A stretch of 64,000 nucleotides of DNA. Origin: Leisingera sp. S132 (GTDB lineage Bacteria > Pseudomonadota > Alphaproteobacteria > Rhodobacterales > Rhodobacteraceae). The DNA is taken from NCBI RefSeq assembly GCF_025144465.1, contig NZ_CP083553.1, positions 2,540,001 through 2,604,000 of the forward strand, in the 5' to 3' direction. The stretch's first letter is position 1, and each line of letters begins with the position of its first letter. Of this stretch, positions 47,180 to 58,035 are shown piece by piece. The notes below the pieces were generated by a model that was given only the letters and a program-made list of their open reading frames with translations, was not told the origin of the DNA and did no database searches. The position numbers and the translations under genes are program-made.

Positions 47180-47181
<2 letters not shown>
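46264..47181 (-). CDS. oxyR: Hydrogen-peroxide regulator OxyR (LysR family)
   Basis: A 305-residue LysR-type regulator with the winged helix-turn-helix at residues 1-60. The redox pair is Cys200 and Cys209 in GHCFRDQALSFC, matching Cys199/Cys208 of E. coli OxyR, which form a disulfide on peroxide exposure. It is divergent from katG, its expected target. Two T-N11-A boxes lie in the shared promoter region, one overlapping its own start codon. Confidence 0.93.
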
Positions 47182-49590
<2,409 letters not shown>

Positions 49591-49614
49591 ACTCCCGGCA
49601 CGGAAGACAAAGAG

Positions 49615-49640
49615 CGCCCCGGATATCCGGGGCGTTTTTT
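49615..49640 (+). terminator. Rho-independent terminator of katG
   Basis: A perfect palindrome from CGCCCCGGAT (49615-49624) through ATCCGGGGCG (49625-49634) is followed by six T residues. Confidence 0.95.
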
Positions 49641-49675
49641 ATGGGCGGGTTTTGCGCCTGCCGCCGCGCGGCGGC

Positions 49676-49708
49676 AAAAAGAAGCCGGAGGATTACTCCC
49701 CCGGCTTC
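49676..49708 (-). terminator. Terminator of the BCCT gene
   Basis: GAAGCCGG at 49681-49688 pairs with CCGGCTTC at 49701-49708, with additional GGA/TCC pairing inside. On the minus strand it ends in TTTTT (49676-49680), about 70 bases past the BCCT stop. Confidence 0.9.
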
Positions 49709-49776
49709 TCCGCCCCATCCGGGGCTTTCCTGTAACAGCCGGGCAAACGCGGCAGCGCTGCCCGGTGTCTGCTTCT

Positions 49777-51600
49777 TTACTCGGCCGGAGCCGCAGCCTT
49801 TTCACGCTGACCATCACGGAACAGCGCCTTGGCCAGGGACACGCACATCAGGCCCATGACCATGGTGAAGGGCAGCGCGCCGATGATCATCGCGCTTTTC
49901 AGCGCTTCCATCGGGTCGGCCCCGCCATTCTGCTTGCCCGCAAACAGCAGGGTGCCGATGACCGCGGTCAGGATCAGGCCCCAGACGATCTTGTGCTTGT
50001 TGCCGATGTTCTGGTCGCCGCCGGACATGATGGTGTTCATCACCAGGATGCCGGAGTCTGCCGAGGTGACCAGGAAGGTCATGATCAGCACCACGCACAT
50101 GATGGTGATGCCGGACAGCAGGCCGCCGTCGATCATGCTTTGCAGGGTCACGAACAGCTTTGCGGTGTTCGATGCGCCGATGATCGCGCCGTCTGCGCCG
50201 CCGGTCAGTTCCAGGTCGATGGCGGTGCCGCCCAGGATGGCCATCCAGGCAAAGCAGACCAGTGCAGGAGCAATCACACAGCCGAGGATAAACTCACGCA
50301 CCGACCGGCCGCGTGAAATCCGCGCCAGGAACAGGCCAACGAAGGGCGAGAACGCGATCCACCAGGCCCAGTAGAAGGTGGTCCAGCCCGCCTGCCAGCC
50401 AAACTGGCGCTGCGGCTCACCCGCAGCGTAAGCTGCTGCCAGAACCTCGTCGGACAGGGCAGCGGCTTCGCCTTCCAGGCCGGTCTTGAAGCCCTCAAAG
50501 GAGCCCCAGGCATTGGTTGCACCTCCGCGCAGCGCATCGGCGTAAGGTGCAGCATCTGCTGGCAGCGCTGCCGCAAAGTCCGCGGCCGACTGCGGCATGT
50601 AGGGGCCAAAGCTCAGCGCGGTGAAATGCAGGACGTAGTCCACAAAGGCCGAAGCATACGTGGTCATAGCGAACATGAAAGAGCCGAAAACCACGAACAC
50701 CAGCAGCAGGATCAGGGACAGAACCAAGTTCAGGTTCGACAGATACTTCACGCCGCGGCCCACACCCGAGACAGCTGAGATGATCGACAGGCCCATGATG
50801 GCAAAGAGACCGGCCAGCAGGCCAACGGTTCCCGGAGCAGGCGCATCACCGCTCATGTCCATCATCCATTCCATGCCGGTGACCGCGTAAACGCCGTCCA
50901 CGAACTGAGAAACGCCAAAGCCAATGGTGACGGAGACGCCCAGGATGGTGGCAACAACACCCAGAACGTCAACGACATGGCCCAGGAAGCCGTTCATCAG
51001 CTTGCCGAACAGCGGTGTCAGCGCGGTGCGGATGGTCAGCGGCATGTCGCGGGTATAGGCATAGTAGGCCAGCGACAGGCCGGTCACCACATAGATCGCC
51101 CAGGCGTGGAAACCGTAGTGCAGGAACGTGTAACGGAAGCCGGATTGAACGGCCTCTTCGGTGTTGGGTGTCACTTCCTGCGCCAGAACGACAGGGTTGG
51201 AGCCCCAGAGACCCATCGGCTCGGCGGTTGCAAAAACCATGAGGCCAACGCCGAGGCCGGCGCCGAACATCATCGAGAACCATGAGAAGTCCGAGAACTC
51301 TTTGCCCTGGCCCGGTCCCCCCATGATCCGCTTACCGGTTTGCGGCAATGCGGCGACCACAAACAGGAAAAAGGCGAAGAAACCGACGATAACGATGTAG
51401 AAGGCGTTGAAATCCTCAAGGATACGCCAGTTGAGGCTGCCCAGAACGCCCGTGGCGTTTGCCGGCCAGACCAGTGCCCAGAGAACCAGAGCGACCATGA
51501 TCCCCTTGCTGAGCAAGGCGATCTCGACACTGTGCCCCTTGTAGAAGCCCTGGTCGGAGGTCTTGATCTCCAGATCCGTAAAAGGTTGCTTTATAGACAT
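49777..51600 (-). CDS. BCCT family betaine/choline/carnitine-type transporter
   Basis: A 607-residue inner-membrane transporter with about 12 hydrophobic segments. The family core is visible in SMMFGAGLGVGLMVFATAEP and in the tryptophan-rich FGWQAGWTTFYWAWWIAFSPFVGLFLARISRG, which forms the aromatic box that holds quaternary ammonium groups. An insertion between about 355 and 410 is rich in Ala and Gly. ATG 51600 has GGGAGG upstream. Substrate is unknown but likely a betaine-like solute; it closes the catabolic cluster. Confidence 0.92.
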   Translation of the reverse strand: MSIKQPFTDLEIKTSDQGFYKGHSVEIALLSKGIMVALVLWALVWPANATGVLGSLNWRILEDFNAFYIVIVGFFAFFLFVVAALPQTGKRIMGGPGQGKEFSDFSWFSMMFGAGLGVGLMVFATAEPMGLWGSNPVVLAQEVTPNTEEAVQSGFRYTFLHYGFHAWAIYVVTGLSLAYYAYTRDMPLTIRTALTPLFGKLMNGFLGHVVDVLGVVATILGVSVTIGFGVSQFVDGVYAVTGMEWMMDMSGDAPAPGTVGLLAGLFAIMGLSIISAVSGVGRGVKYLSNLNLVLSLILLLVFVVFGSFMFAMTTYASAFVDYVLHFTALSFGPYMPQSAADFAAALPADAAPYADALRGGATNAWGSFEGFKTGLEGEAAALSDEVLAAAYAAGEPQRQFGWQAGWTTFYWAWWIAFSPFVGLFLARISRGRSVREFILGCVIAPALVCFAWMAILGGTAIDLELTGGADGAIIGASNTAKLFVTLQSMIDGGLLSGITIMCVVLIMTFLVTSADSGILVMNTIMSGGDQNIGNKHKIVWGLILTAVIGTLLFAGKQNGGADPMEALKSAMIIGALPFTMVMGLMCVSLAKALFRDGQREKAAAPAE

Positions 51601-51677
51601 GCGTTTCCTCCCGTTTCGCACGTGCCGCACCAAGGTGCGGATGGTCCGGCGGTTCGTGCAACCGCCGGTATTTGGCG

Positions 51678-51917
51678 TCAGCCCAGCTGAGCTTCGATCC
51701 TGGCCAGTGTTGCGGTACTGACCGCGACGCCGTCTGTACGGGCCTGCAAGCGCTTGGCCCGACGCCCGTCTCCGGGCAGATGTGCGCCGGCTTGCCCGCG
51801 CACCGCTTCTACGATCCCGGCCATTCCAGCACCAAAAGCGTCATTTGCTGTCGCAGCCGGGTCGATTGCGATGAACATTTGGCCGGTTTTCGGCGGACCG
51901 TCCGAGTTCGCGGAAAA
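51678..51917 (-). pseudogene. C-terminal remnant of a second Ldh-family oxidoreductase
   Basis: About 79 codons in an open frame (FSANSDGPPKTGQMFIAIDP to VAVSTATLARIEAQLG) align without gaps to the end of the Ldh-family protein encoded just upstream, with roughly half the residues identical by eye. Only the last quarter of such a protein is present; nothing resembling the N-terminal NAD-binding part is found. It lies between the intact Ldh gene and the BCCT gene and is best read as a decayed tandem duplicate. Confidence 0.75.
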
Positions 51918-51984
51918 CCGGCGTTTCTTAGTCCAGGGGGGCAGAACATTCGGAATAGCGGTCAAAGTCTCTCCCCTCGCGCGG

Positions 51985-52992
51985 TTATGCGATTGCTCGC
52001 ACACGCTCCAGCAGAGCAGCATTCACAGCGACCCCCTCTTCGCGGGCTCGCAAGCGCTTAACGCGGCGGTCGTCACCGGAAACAAAAGCACCTTCCTGTT
52101 CCCGGAAGGACTCGGTCAGGGCCTTCAAACGTTCTCCGAACATCTGGCCGGAGGTTGCATCAGGATCGATGGCAATAAAGAACTGACCTGTCTTCGGCGG
52201 GCCACCTGCTGTGCCCGAGAATGGGCTGGCTACCGCACCCAATGTGGCACCGGTCATAGCTGCTGCCATAATCTCAACCATCAACGCTTGGTTCACGCCC
52301 TTGTAGCCGCCCGACGGCACCATTGATCCCTTGAGACCTGCTTCTGGATCAGTAGTTGGCTTGCCGTCTGCATCCAACACCCAGCCTTCGGGAACCGGTT
52401 TGCCTTCGCGTGCGTGTTTCATAACTTCGCTTTTTGCGATCGTGCTTGCGGACTGATCGATCAGAACTTCTGCATCGCCTTTGCCATCCGGGGCAGCAAC
52501 CGAAATCGGGTTGGTGCCAACAACCGGTTTGGAACCGCCCCAAGGGGCGACGGACGCGGGAGCATTGGTGAAGCCAAAGCTCAGCAAACCGGCCTGGGCC
52601 AGACGCAGAGTGTGGATGCCCAGCACGCCGCAGTTGTAGGAGTTGTTCACAGCCAGAACGGCAACACCCTGTTCACGGGCTAGCGGCACCAGCTTTTCAA
52701 AACCCATATCGATTGCAGTATGCGCGAATCCGGTGGCTGCGTCAGCGACAAGCACAGCTGGGCGAGGCTGTGTCAGGACAGGCCGGGCCTGTCCATCCAC
52801 CTTGCCGCACTGAACATGCTCTGCGTAGATCGGGATATAGGCGAGACCATGCGAGGCAACGCCGTCCGCTTCGGTCATGGCTGTTGCCACAGCCAGCGGA
52901 CGTGCGTTTGCTTCCGTGGTGCCAGCCTTGACAAGCGCCCGGAAAGCCAGGTCTTCAATTTCTGCAAGTGTAAGTGTCTGGGTCTCGATCAT
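51985..52992 (-). CDS. Ldh family NAD(P)-dependent oxidoreductase
   Basis: A 335-residue protein of the malate/L-lactate dehydrogenase type 2 family. Typical landmarks are TEADGVASHGLAYIPIYAEHV, the catalytic His in SYNCGVLGIHTLRLAQ, and GTNPISVAAPDG followed by DQSAST. Related enzymes reduce delta-1-piperideine- or pyrroline-2-carboxylate, ureidoglycolate or sulfolactate, so a cyclic imino acid or 2-hydroxy acid is a reasonable guess. It is 13 bases downstream of the DUF3726 gene in the same transcript. Confidence 0.9.
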   Translation of the reverse strand: MIETQTLTLAEIEDLAFRALVKAGTTEANARPLAVATAMTEADGVASHGLAYIPIYAEHVQCGKVDGQARPVLTQPRPAVLVADAATGFAHTAIDMGFEKLVPLAREQGVAVLAVNNSYNCGVLGIHTLRLAQAGLLSFGFTNAPASVAPWGGSKPVVGTNPISVAAPDGKGDAEVLIDQSASTIAKSEVMKHAREGKPVPEGWVLDADGKPTTDPEAGLKGSMVPSGGYKGVNQALMVEIMAAAMTGATLGAVASPFSGTAGGPPKTGQFFIAIDPDATSGQMFGERLKALTESFREQEGAFVSGDDRRVKRLRAREEGVAVNAALLERVRAIA

Positions 52993-53005
52993 TTAGGTAC
53001 CTTTG

Positions 53006-53653
53006 TCAGTCATTGTCGGATAGCCCGGCACCGGCGCCGCGCAGTCGCGAAGCTTCGGTGGCGGGCGCATAGGTGCGGTGGGCAAGAACGCCAAGGCGGT
53101 CCCATGCCTCTGCCGGGGCGCTGCCGCGCAGCACCGGCTCGCGGCGTTCTGTCATGCTGGCAGGGGCAGTAAAGGTGACCTTGTCCGCCAGCCTGGCAGT
53201 ATAGGCATCCGGCGCGCCCTGGGCGCACAGCTGGCGTCCGTCGGTTGCCAGGCGGGCGCCGGCCCATTCCACGGAAACCGCCGTTTCCAGCCGCAGCGCC
53301 GCGCCGGCGGCGAAGGGCACCAGCAGCAACGGAACGCAAACGCGTTCCATCACGATCTGCCCTTCGTCCATCAGCTGCACCGCGCAATCGCTCAGAGCAG
53401 CCCCCGCAATCAGCGGGCTCATCCGGCCCGACGGCGCACGCCAAACGCCCTCCAGCGCGGACGGCGTAAAATCGGCAGGCGGCAGGCGGTCGTTCATTTC
53501 CAGGAGCTCGGCCAGAAGTTCAGCCCCCGGAAAGCCGAAGGAGGAGATCCAGCGGGTGCCCTTTGCGGCTTCCTCGGCCAGTCCCCAGCTCAACCCGGCA
53601 CCGCGGGCCGCGCGTTTGCACATAGCCTCGATTTCATTCAGCGAATGGGTCAT
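53006..53653 (-). CDS. DUF3726-like protein
   Basis: A 215-residue soluble protein starting SLNEIEAMCKRAARGAGLSWGLAEEA, the pattern I associate with DUF3726. The rest is a mixed alpha/beta stretch rich in Ala with no catalytic motif I can name. It overlaps the 570-residue unknown gene by 4 bases (ATGA), and the Ldh gene follows directly. Such linkage suggests a role in the same pathway, perhaps as an accessory to the oxidoreductase. Family name is from memory of the N-terminal pattern. Confidence 0.65.
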   Translation of the reverse strand: MTHSLNEIEAMCKRAARGAGLSWGLAEEAAKGTRWISSFGFPGAELLAELLEMNDRLPPADFTPSALEGVWRAPSGRMSPLIAGAALSDCAVQLMDEGQIVMERVCVPLLLVPFAAGAALRLETAVSVEWAGARLATDGRQLCAQGAPDAYTARLADKVTFTAPASMTERREPVLRGSAPAEAWDRLGVLAHRTYAPATEASRLRGAGAGLSDND

Positions 53654-55362
53654 GCCGGTGCCCCCTCTTCAAGCGTCGGATAGACCCAGAAATCAGCATT
53701 TTCCGCTGACAGGTCCTGAGGATACGGGGCATTGCCGTACATGCAGATCCGGACCCACCGGTCGGACCGGGGATCGAACTGGGTAGCGCCGAAAAAGGCG
53801 AGCTTGCAGCGGAGCATGTCAATCGGCAGGACATCATGTGAAATCGTGTTGTCCCGGATTTCCGCATATGGCGCACGTCCGGCAATCTGCACCCTGCGCA
53901 CCGTATGGCGGTGCTCAGGGTGGCGCAGCAGGAACTCGGCAACGCGGGTATCGCCCTGCCAATGAGCCAGCGCCTTGAACAAGGCAGCAGCGTCCCGCCC
54001 AGGCGCCAGCGGCTGTTCATACTCTTCGACTGGCTCTTCGAAACGCTCGCCCAGACGGGGTTCAAGCTTCTCCTCGGAGACATACCAGGCGCGGGCACGG
54101 TTTTCCGGCTGTTGCCAATCGGTGCCGATGGCCCATTCATAGACCCGCTCCAGCAGACCGCGCAGTTCCTCGATGGTCATTGCACCGGCGATGCGGAACG
54201 TCGGCGTATTGTCTGCGGCCATGCCGTTGCTCAGATCGTCCACCAGGCCGCCATAGGGCTCCAGCATCAGCGATGCGAGCCATTCCTGCCCTTCCAGCGT
54301 CAGCGTCTCTTCCGCCCAGCGGTACATCCGGTCCCAGGGATGGCTGCCGCTCAAAGCTTCAGGACTGGCCAGGTAGCCATCAATTTTCTCCAGATCGCTG
54401 CGCAGCTCACTTAGCTTGCGGACCTGAATTTCATGTTCCGAGTGCCACAGCGCCACGTTCTTCTTGCTGCGCTGCAACAGCTCCAGGAACAAACCCGTGT
54501 CTTCATCAGACGCACTGTCCAGGCTGCGGACGGTCCGGATCGCTTCCTCGCGGGAGGCAATCCAGTTGTTGAACAGAACCGGGTGGTTCAACAGGAATGG
54601 CGCCATGCCCAGTCCGGTTGAATTGCCGATCCCGAGCGAACGCGCCAGTTCCGGGGCCAGCCGGGCTGCAGTGTTCCCCGCAGCTTTGGCGCGCATGTCG
54701 GCCATATGCTGCACAAGATCGCGCACGTACCAGCGGGTCAGGAAAACCGACAGCATTTCTGCCTGAAACGGAACTTCGAACTCGGGGCGTGCGGCGATCA
54801 TCTCGCGGTCGGCAGCACCCAGCTTGCCAGAGCCGTAAACAGCGGTGGTCCGCATCAGGTATCCGACCGCCTGCAGCTGCTCTGGATCCGGCTGCTTCCC
54901 CTCTGCCAGGGAGGACACCACATGTTCCCACAGCCGCACAGACCGGTTCGCACGGGACACCGAAATCTCGCGCTCGCTGACCCGGCCCGCCTCCTGATAG
55001 GGGACGTTTTTCGAAAGCCGTTCGATATCTTCGTCGGTGGGGATGCCGTCAAACAGGGCAAAGGTGGAATCCCAAGCGGTTGCAATCACCCGGTCCGACC
55101 GCATTTCGGGCGGCAGATCGTGGGCAAAGGCAACCAGGGAGTAAGTCCGCGCAGGGGTGGTAGCGGAATAGACCGCCACACCAACGCCCTTGGCATCGAT
55201 ATCGAACTTGGGGCGTGCAAAGCTCCAGTTTTCCCGGGCCATGCGGCGTGTCAGCACCCGCATGAAGCTGAGGCGGCACTGATGCAAGGAACCGAGCCGG
55301 CTGAGGCGCATGACCTGTGCCGGATCCCGTCGTGATATCGTTGTCTGCGCGGTTGTTTCCAT
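53650..55362 (-). CDS. Unknown conserved-looking protein, 570 residues
   Basis: A large soluble protein with no signal peptide or membrane segment and no recognised domain. Distinct segments are SLHQCRLSFMRVLTRRM (about 27-43), GSGKLGAADREMIAARPEFEVPFQAEMLSVFLTRWYVRDL (about 185-225), GIGNSTGLGMAPFLLNHPVLFNNWIASREE (about 254-283) and HDVLPIDMLRCKLAFFGATQFDPRSDRWVRICMYG near the C terminus. Conserved-looking Cys, His and Arg residues could form an active site. Its position between the M19-like and DUF3726 genes, 3 bases and -4 bases apart, shows it belongs to the catabolic operon. It may be the key novel enzyme. Confidence 0.8.
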   Translation of the reverse strand: METTAQTTISRRDPAQVMRLSRLGSLHQCRLSFMRVLTRRMARENWSFARPKFDIDAKGVGVAVYSATTPARTYSLVAFAHDLPPEMRSDRVIATAWDSTFALFDGIPTDEDIERLSKNVPYQEAGRVSEREISVSRANRSVRLWEHVVSSLAEGKQPDPEQLQAVGYLMRTTAVYGSGKLGAADREMIAARPEFEVPFQAEMLSVFLTRWYVRDLVQHMADMRAKAAGNTAARLAPELARSLGIGNSTGLGMAPFLLNHPVLFNNWIASREEAIRTVRSLDSASDEDTGLFLELLQRSKKNVALWHSEHEIQVRKLSELRSDLEKIDGYLASPEALSGSHPWDRMYRWAEETLTLEGQEWLASLMLEPYGGLVDDLSNGMAADNTPTFRIAGAMTIEELRGLLERVYEWAIGTDWQQPENRARAWYVSEEKLEPRLGERFEEPVEEYEQPLAPGRDAAALFKALAHWQGDTRVAEFLLRHPEHRHTVRRVQIAGRAPYAEIRDNTISHDVLPIDMLRCKLAFFGATQFDPRSDRWVRICMYGNAPYPQDLSAENADFWVYPTLEEGAPA

Positions 55363-55365
55363 GAC

Positions 55366-56349
55366 CTATCCCTTTGGGCCAAAGTTTTCGGCGAAGAACC
55401 GGTACCAGTTCCCGCCCATGATGCCGCTGACCTCGTCATCGTTCATGCCCGTCGCGCGAAGGCCTTCTTCGATGTTTCCAAAGTCGCGGTTGTCCTTGAA
55501 CCAGCTAGGCATTGCCGGGAAGCCCGGCGCGGCGGCTGATCCTTCGCCGTAGTCGATCTCTTTCGTCCAGCGGCCGACGCGCATCCATTCAACGATGCTG
55601 TCGGGCTGATCCTGGCAGAGATCGGTGCCGATCCCGAGATGCTCCACCCCGTATTTCTCGGCAGTGCGTGCGATCATCTCGCAGAAGCTTTGCAGGGTAC
55701 AGTCGGACTTGCCCTTCAAGTGGTGCGGATAGACCGAGAACCCCAGCATGCCGCCGTGGCCGGTCACTGCGCGGATGACATCATCCTTCTTGTTGCGCAG
55801 GGCCGGCGACCATTCATGCGGGTTGGCATGAGTAATGGCGATCGGGCGGCTGGAAATTTCCGCTGCTTCGATGGTGGAGCGGTCGGCGGAATGGCTCATA
55901 TCCACGACCAGGCCGACCCGGTTCATCTCCTTGATCACCTGCTTGCCCATGCGGGTGATCCCCATGTCCTCAGCCTCGTAGCAGCCGGTCGCCAGCAGCG
56001 ACTGGTTGTTGTAGGTGAGCTGCATGAATCGGGCGCCGAGCGTGTGCAGGATCTCCACTAGGCCGATGTCGTCCTCCATCGGCGAGGGGTTCTGGAAGCC
56101 GAAGAACACAGCGGTGCGGCCGGTTTCGCGGGCCTTGTCGATGTCAGAGGCCCACTGCCCCTTCATGATCAGATCCGGGTACTGCTCGAACCAGCGGTTC
56201 CATTTCTCGAAGTTCAGGACCGTCTCGCGGAAGGTCTCGTGATAGGCAATGGTGACATGGATCGCGTCCACGCCGCCTTCGCGCAGCTGGCGGAAGATCT
56301 TCTCGGACCAGTTGGCATATTGCAGGCAGTCGATACGGTATCCGGTCAT
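55366..56349 (-). CDS. Membrane dipeptidase (M19) family protein lacking the N-terminal metal motif
   Basis: A 327-residue TIM-barrel amidohydrolase-type protein. The two downstream His ligands are in DMSHSADRS and ITHANPHEW, and the late Asp is in GIGTDLC. The family's N-terminal HxD, normally DGHND, is absent: the equivalent place reads IDCLQYANW. Relatives of this shape are linked to dimethylglycine catabolism in pseudomonads, so a role other than peptide cleavage is likely. It starts at ATG 56349, 136 bases after the aldehyde dehydrogenase. Confidence 0.85.
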   Translation of the reverse strand: MTGYRIDCLQYANWSEKIFRQLREGGVDAIHVTIAYHETFRETVLNFEKWNRWFEQYPDLIMKGQWASDIDKARETGRTAVFFGFQNPSPMEDDIGLVEILHTLGARFMQLTYNNQSLLATGCYEAEDMGITRMGKQVIKEMNRVGLVVDMSHSADRSTIEAAEISSRPIAITHANPHEWSPALRNKKDDVIRAVTGHGGMLGFSVYPHHLKGKSDCTLQSFCEMIARTAEKYGVEHLGIGTDLCQDQPDSIVEWMRVGRWTKEIDYGEGSAAAPGFPAMPSWFKDNRDFGNIEEGLRATGMNDDEVSGIMGGNWYRFFAENFGPKG

Positions 56350-56485
56350 TCAAGCACCTCGGTTATCTAAATCGCGCACCCGGCCCTAGGCGGCGGGCAG
56401 GATGCGCCCGCCACAGGGGAAACATGGAGGGCGGGCGCTTCCGCAAACTGGCAGGCCGGTCTTCGGCGCGGCCAGGATTTCAGTC

Positions 56486-57931
56486 TCAGACCGGCTTGCC
56501 GGCGCTGATGTAGGCGGTCTTGACGGTGGTGTAGAACTCCGCCGCCGCCTTGCCCTGCTCGCGCGGGCCATAGGAGCTGTCGCCGCGGCCGCCGAAGGGC
56601 ACGTGGTAGTCGGTGCCTGCGGTTGGCAGGTTGACAGTGACCACACCGGTGCGCGCGTTGCGGCGGAAGTGGGTGGCGCGGGCCAGCGACTGGGTGACGA
56701 TGCCCGAGGTCAGGCCGAAGTTGGTGTCGTTCACCACCGACAGCGCCTCGTCATAGCTGCCGACCTTGATCACGCTGGTCAGCGGTGCGAACATTTCCTC
56801 GCGGTTGATGCGCATGTTGTTGGTGGTGTTCAGGAACACGCCGGGGGACATGTAGAAACCCTCGTGCGGCATCTCCAGGCGCTGGCCGCCGCAGGCCAGT
56901 TCAGCGCCTTCAGAAGTGCCAATGTCCACATAGGCCAGGTTCTCGTTCAGCTGCTGCTCGCTGACCACCGGCCCCATCTGCACGCCCGCTTCCAGCGCGT
57001 GGCCCACTTTCATGGCCTGTGCCCCGGCGACAAGCTTGTCGACAAAGGCATCATGAATGGCCGCGTGGACCACGAGCCGGGAGGAGGCGGTGCATTTCTG
57101 TCCAGTGCCGCCAAAGGCGCCGCCCAGCGCCAGGGTGACGGCCAGATCCAGATCGGCGTCATCCATCACCGCCAGCGCGTTCTTGGAGCCCATCTCCATC
57201 TGCACCTTGGTCAGGTTCTGGATGGCGGCAGACGCGATGCCCTTGCCCACAGGCACCGAACCGGTGAAGGAAATCGCGTTCACCTTGGGGCTTTCGACCA
57301 GGCGCTGGCCGATAGAACGGCCCGACCCCATGACCAGCGAGAACAGGCCCTTGGGGATGTCTTGACGTTCGATGATCTCAGTCAGGGCAACAGCGGAGGC
57401 CGGGGTGATATTGGCCGGCTTCCACACCACTGCGTTGCCGTAGCAGAGCGCCGGAGCGATCTTCCAGGAGGCGGTCGCAGTCGGGAAGTTCCAGGGCGAG
57501 ATGATTGCCACCACGCCAACTGCCTCACGGCGCACGTCCACTTCGATATCCGGGCGCACGGAGTCGGCGTTTTCTCCGATCTGGCGCAGGCATTCGGCGG
57601 CGTAATAGGTGAAGAACTGGCCGGCGCGGTAAACCTCGCCCTTGCCTTCGGCCAGCGGCTTGCCTTCCTCGCGGCTCAGCAGTGTGCCCAGCTCCTCGGC
57701 GCGGGCCATCAGCTCATTGCCGATGTTCATCAGTACCGCCTGCTTGCGCTCCAGCCCGTAGGCCGCCCATTCGGCTTGGGCGATCTGCGCCTGATCCAGG
57801 GTTGCCTCCAGCTGATCGGAGCTGGCCTGGGCAAACATGCCAACCAGATCGTTCAGATCCGACGGGTTGCGGTTTTCGATTTCGCTTTCGCCAGCCAGCC
57901 ATTCGCCGGCAATCAGGTTCAGTTTGGTCAC
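56486..57931 (-). CDS. NAD(P)-dependent aldehyde dehydrogenase
   Basis: A 481-residue enzyme of the aldehyde dehydrogenase superfamily. Asn148 is in SPWNFP, Lys171 in VVWKPAN, the general base Glu246 in QMEMGSKN and the nucleophile Cys280 in GTGQKC, so the catalytic set is complete. The EMGSK form and overall pattern resemble 2-oxoglutarate semialdehyde dehydrogenases. The start is GTG 57931, giving MTKLNLIAGEW; the open frame continues upstream to 58384 but overlaps the divergent regulator. First gene of the catabolic cluster. Confidence 0.92.
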   Translation of the reverse strand: MTKLNLIAGEWLAGESEIENRNPSDLNDLVGMFAQASSDQLEATLDQAQIAQAEWAAYGLERKQAVLMNIGNELMARAEELGTLLSREEGKPLAEGKGEVYRAGQFFTYYAAECLRQIGENADSVRPDIEVDVRREAVGVVAIISPWNFPTATASWKIAPALCYGNAVVWKPANITPASAVALTEIIERQDIPKGLFSLVMGSGRSIGQRLVESPKVNAISFTGSVPVGKGIASAAIQNLTKVQMEMGSKNALAVMDDADLDLAVTLALGGAFGGTGQKCTASSRLVVHAAIHDAFVDKLVAGAQAMKVGHALEAGVQMGPVVSEQQLNENLAYVDIGTSEGAELACGGQRLEMPHEGFYMSPGVFLNTTNNMRINREEMFAPLTSVIKVGSYDEALSVVNDTNFGLTSGIVTQSLARATHFRRNARTGVVTVNLPTAGTDYHVPFGGRGDSSYGPREQGKAAAEFYTTVKTAYISAGKPV

Positions 57932-58018
57932 GGAAAAGCCCCAGATGCTGAATTTCAGGTTTCGTGCAGGATGGACTCCGGACGCCGCATCAGTCAAACT
58001 CAATAAACTGTAAAGAAC

Positions 58019-58033
58019 TTCAGGATTCTTGAA
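58019..58033. promoter_or_regulatory. Candidate LysR operator between the ALDH and LysR genes
   Basis: TTCAGGATTCTTGAA has the TTCA-N7-TGAA dyad and T-N11-A spacing of LysR-type boxes, extended by an outer C/G pair. It ends 2 bases before the LysR start and about 90 bases from the aldehyde dehydrogenase start. Confidence 0.5.
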
Positions 58034-58035
58034 GT

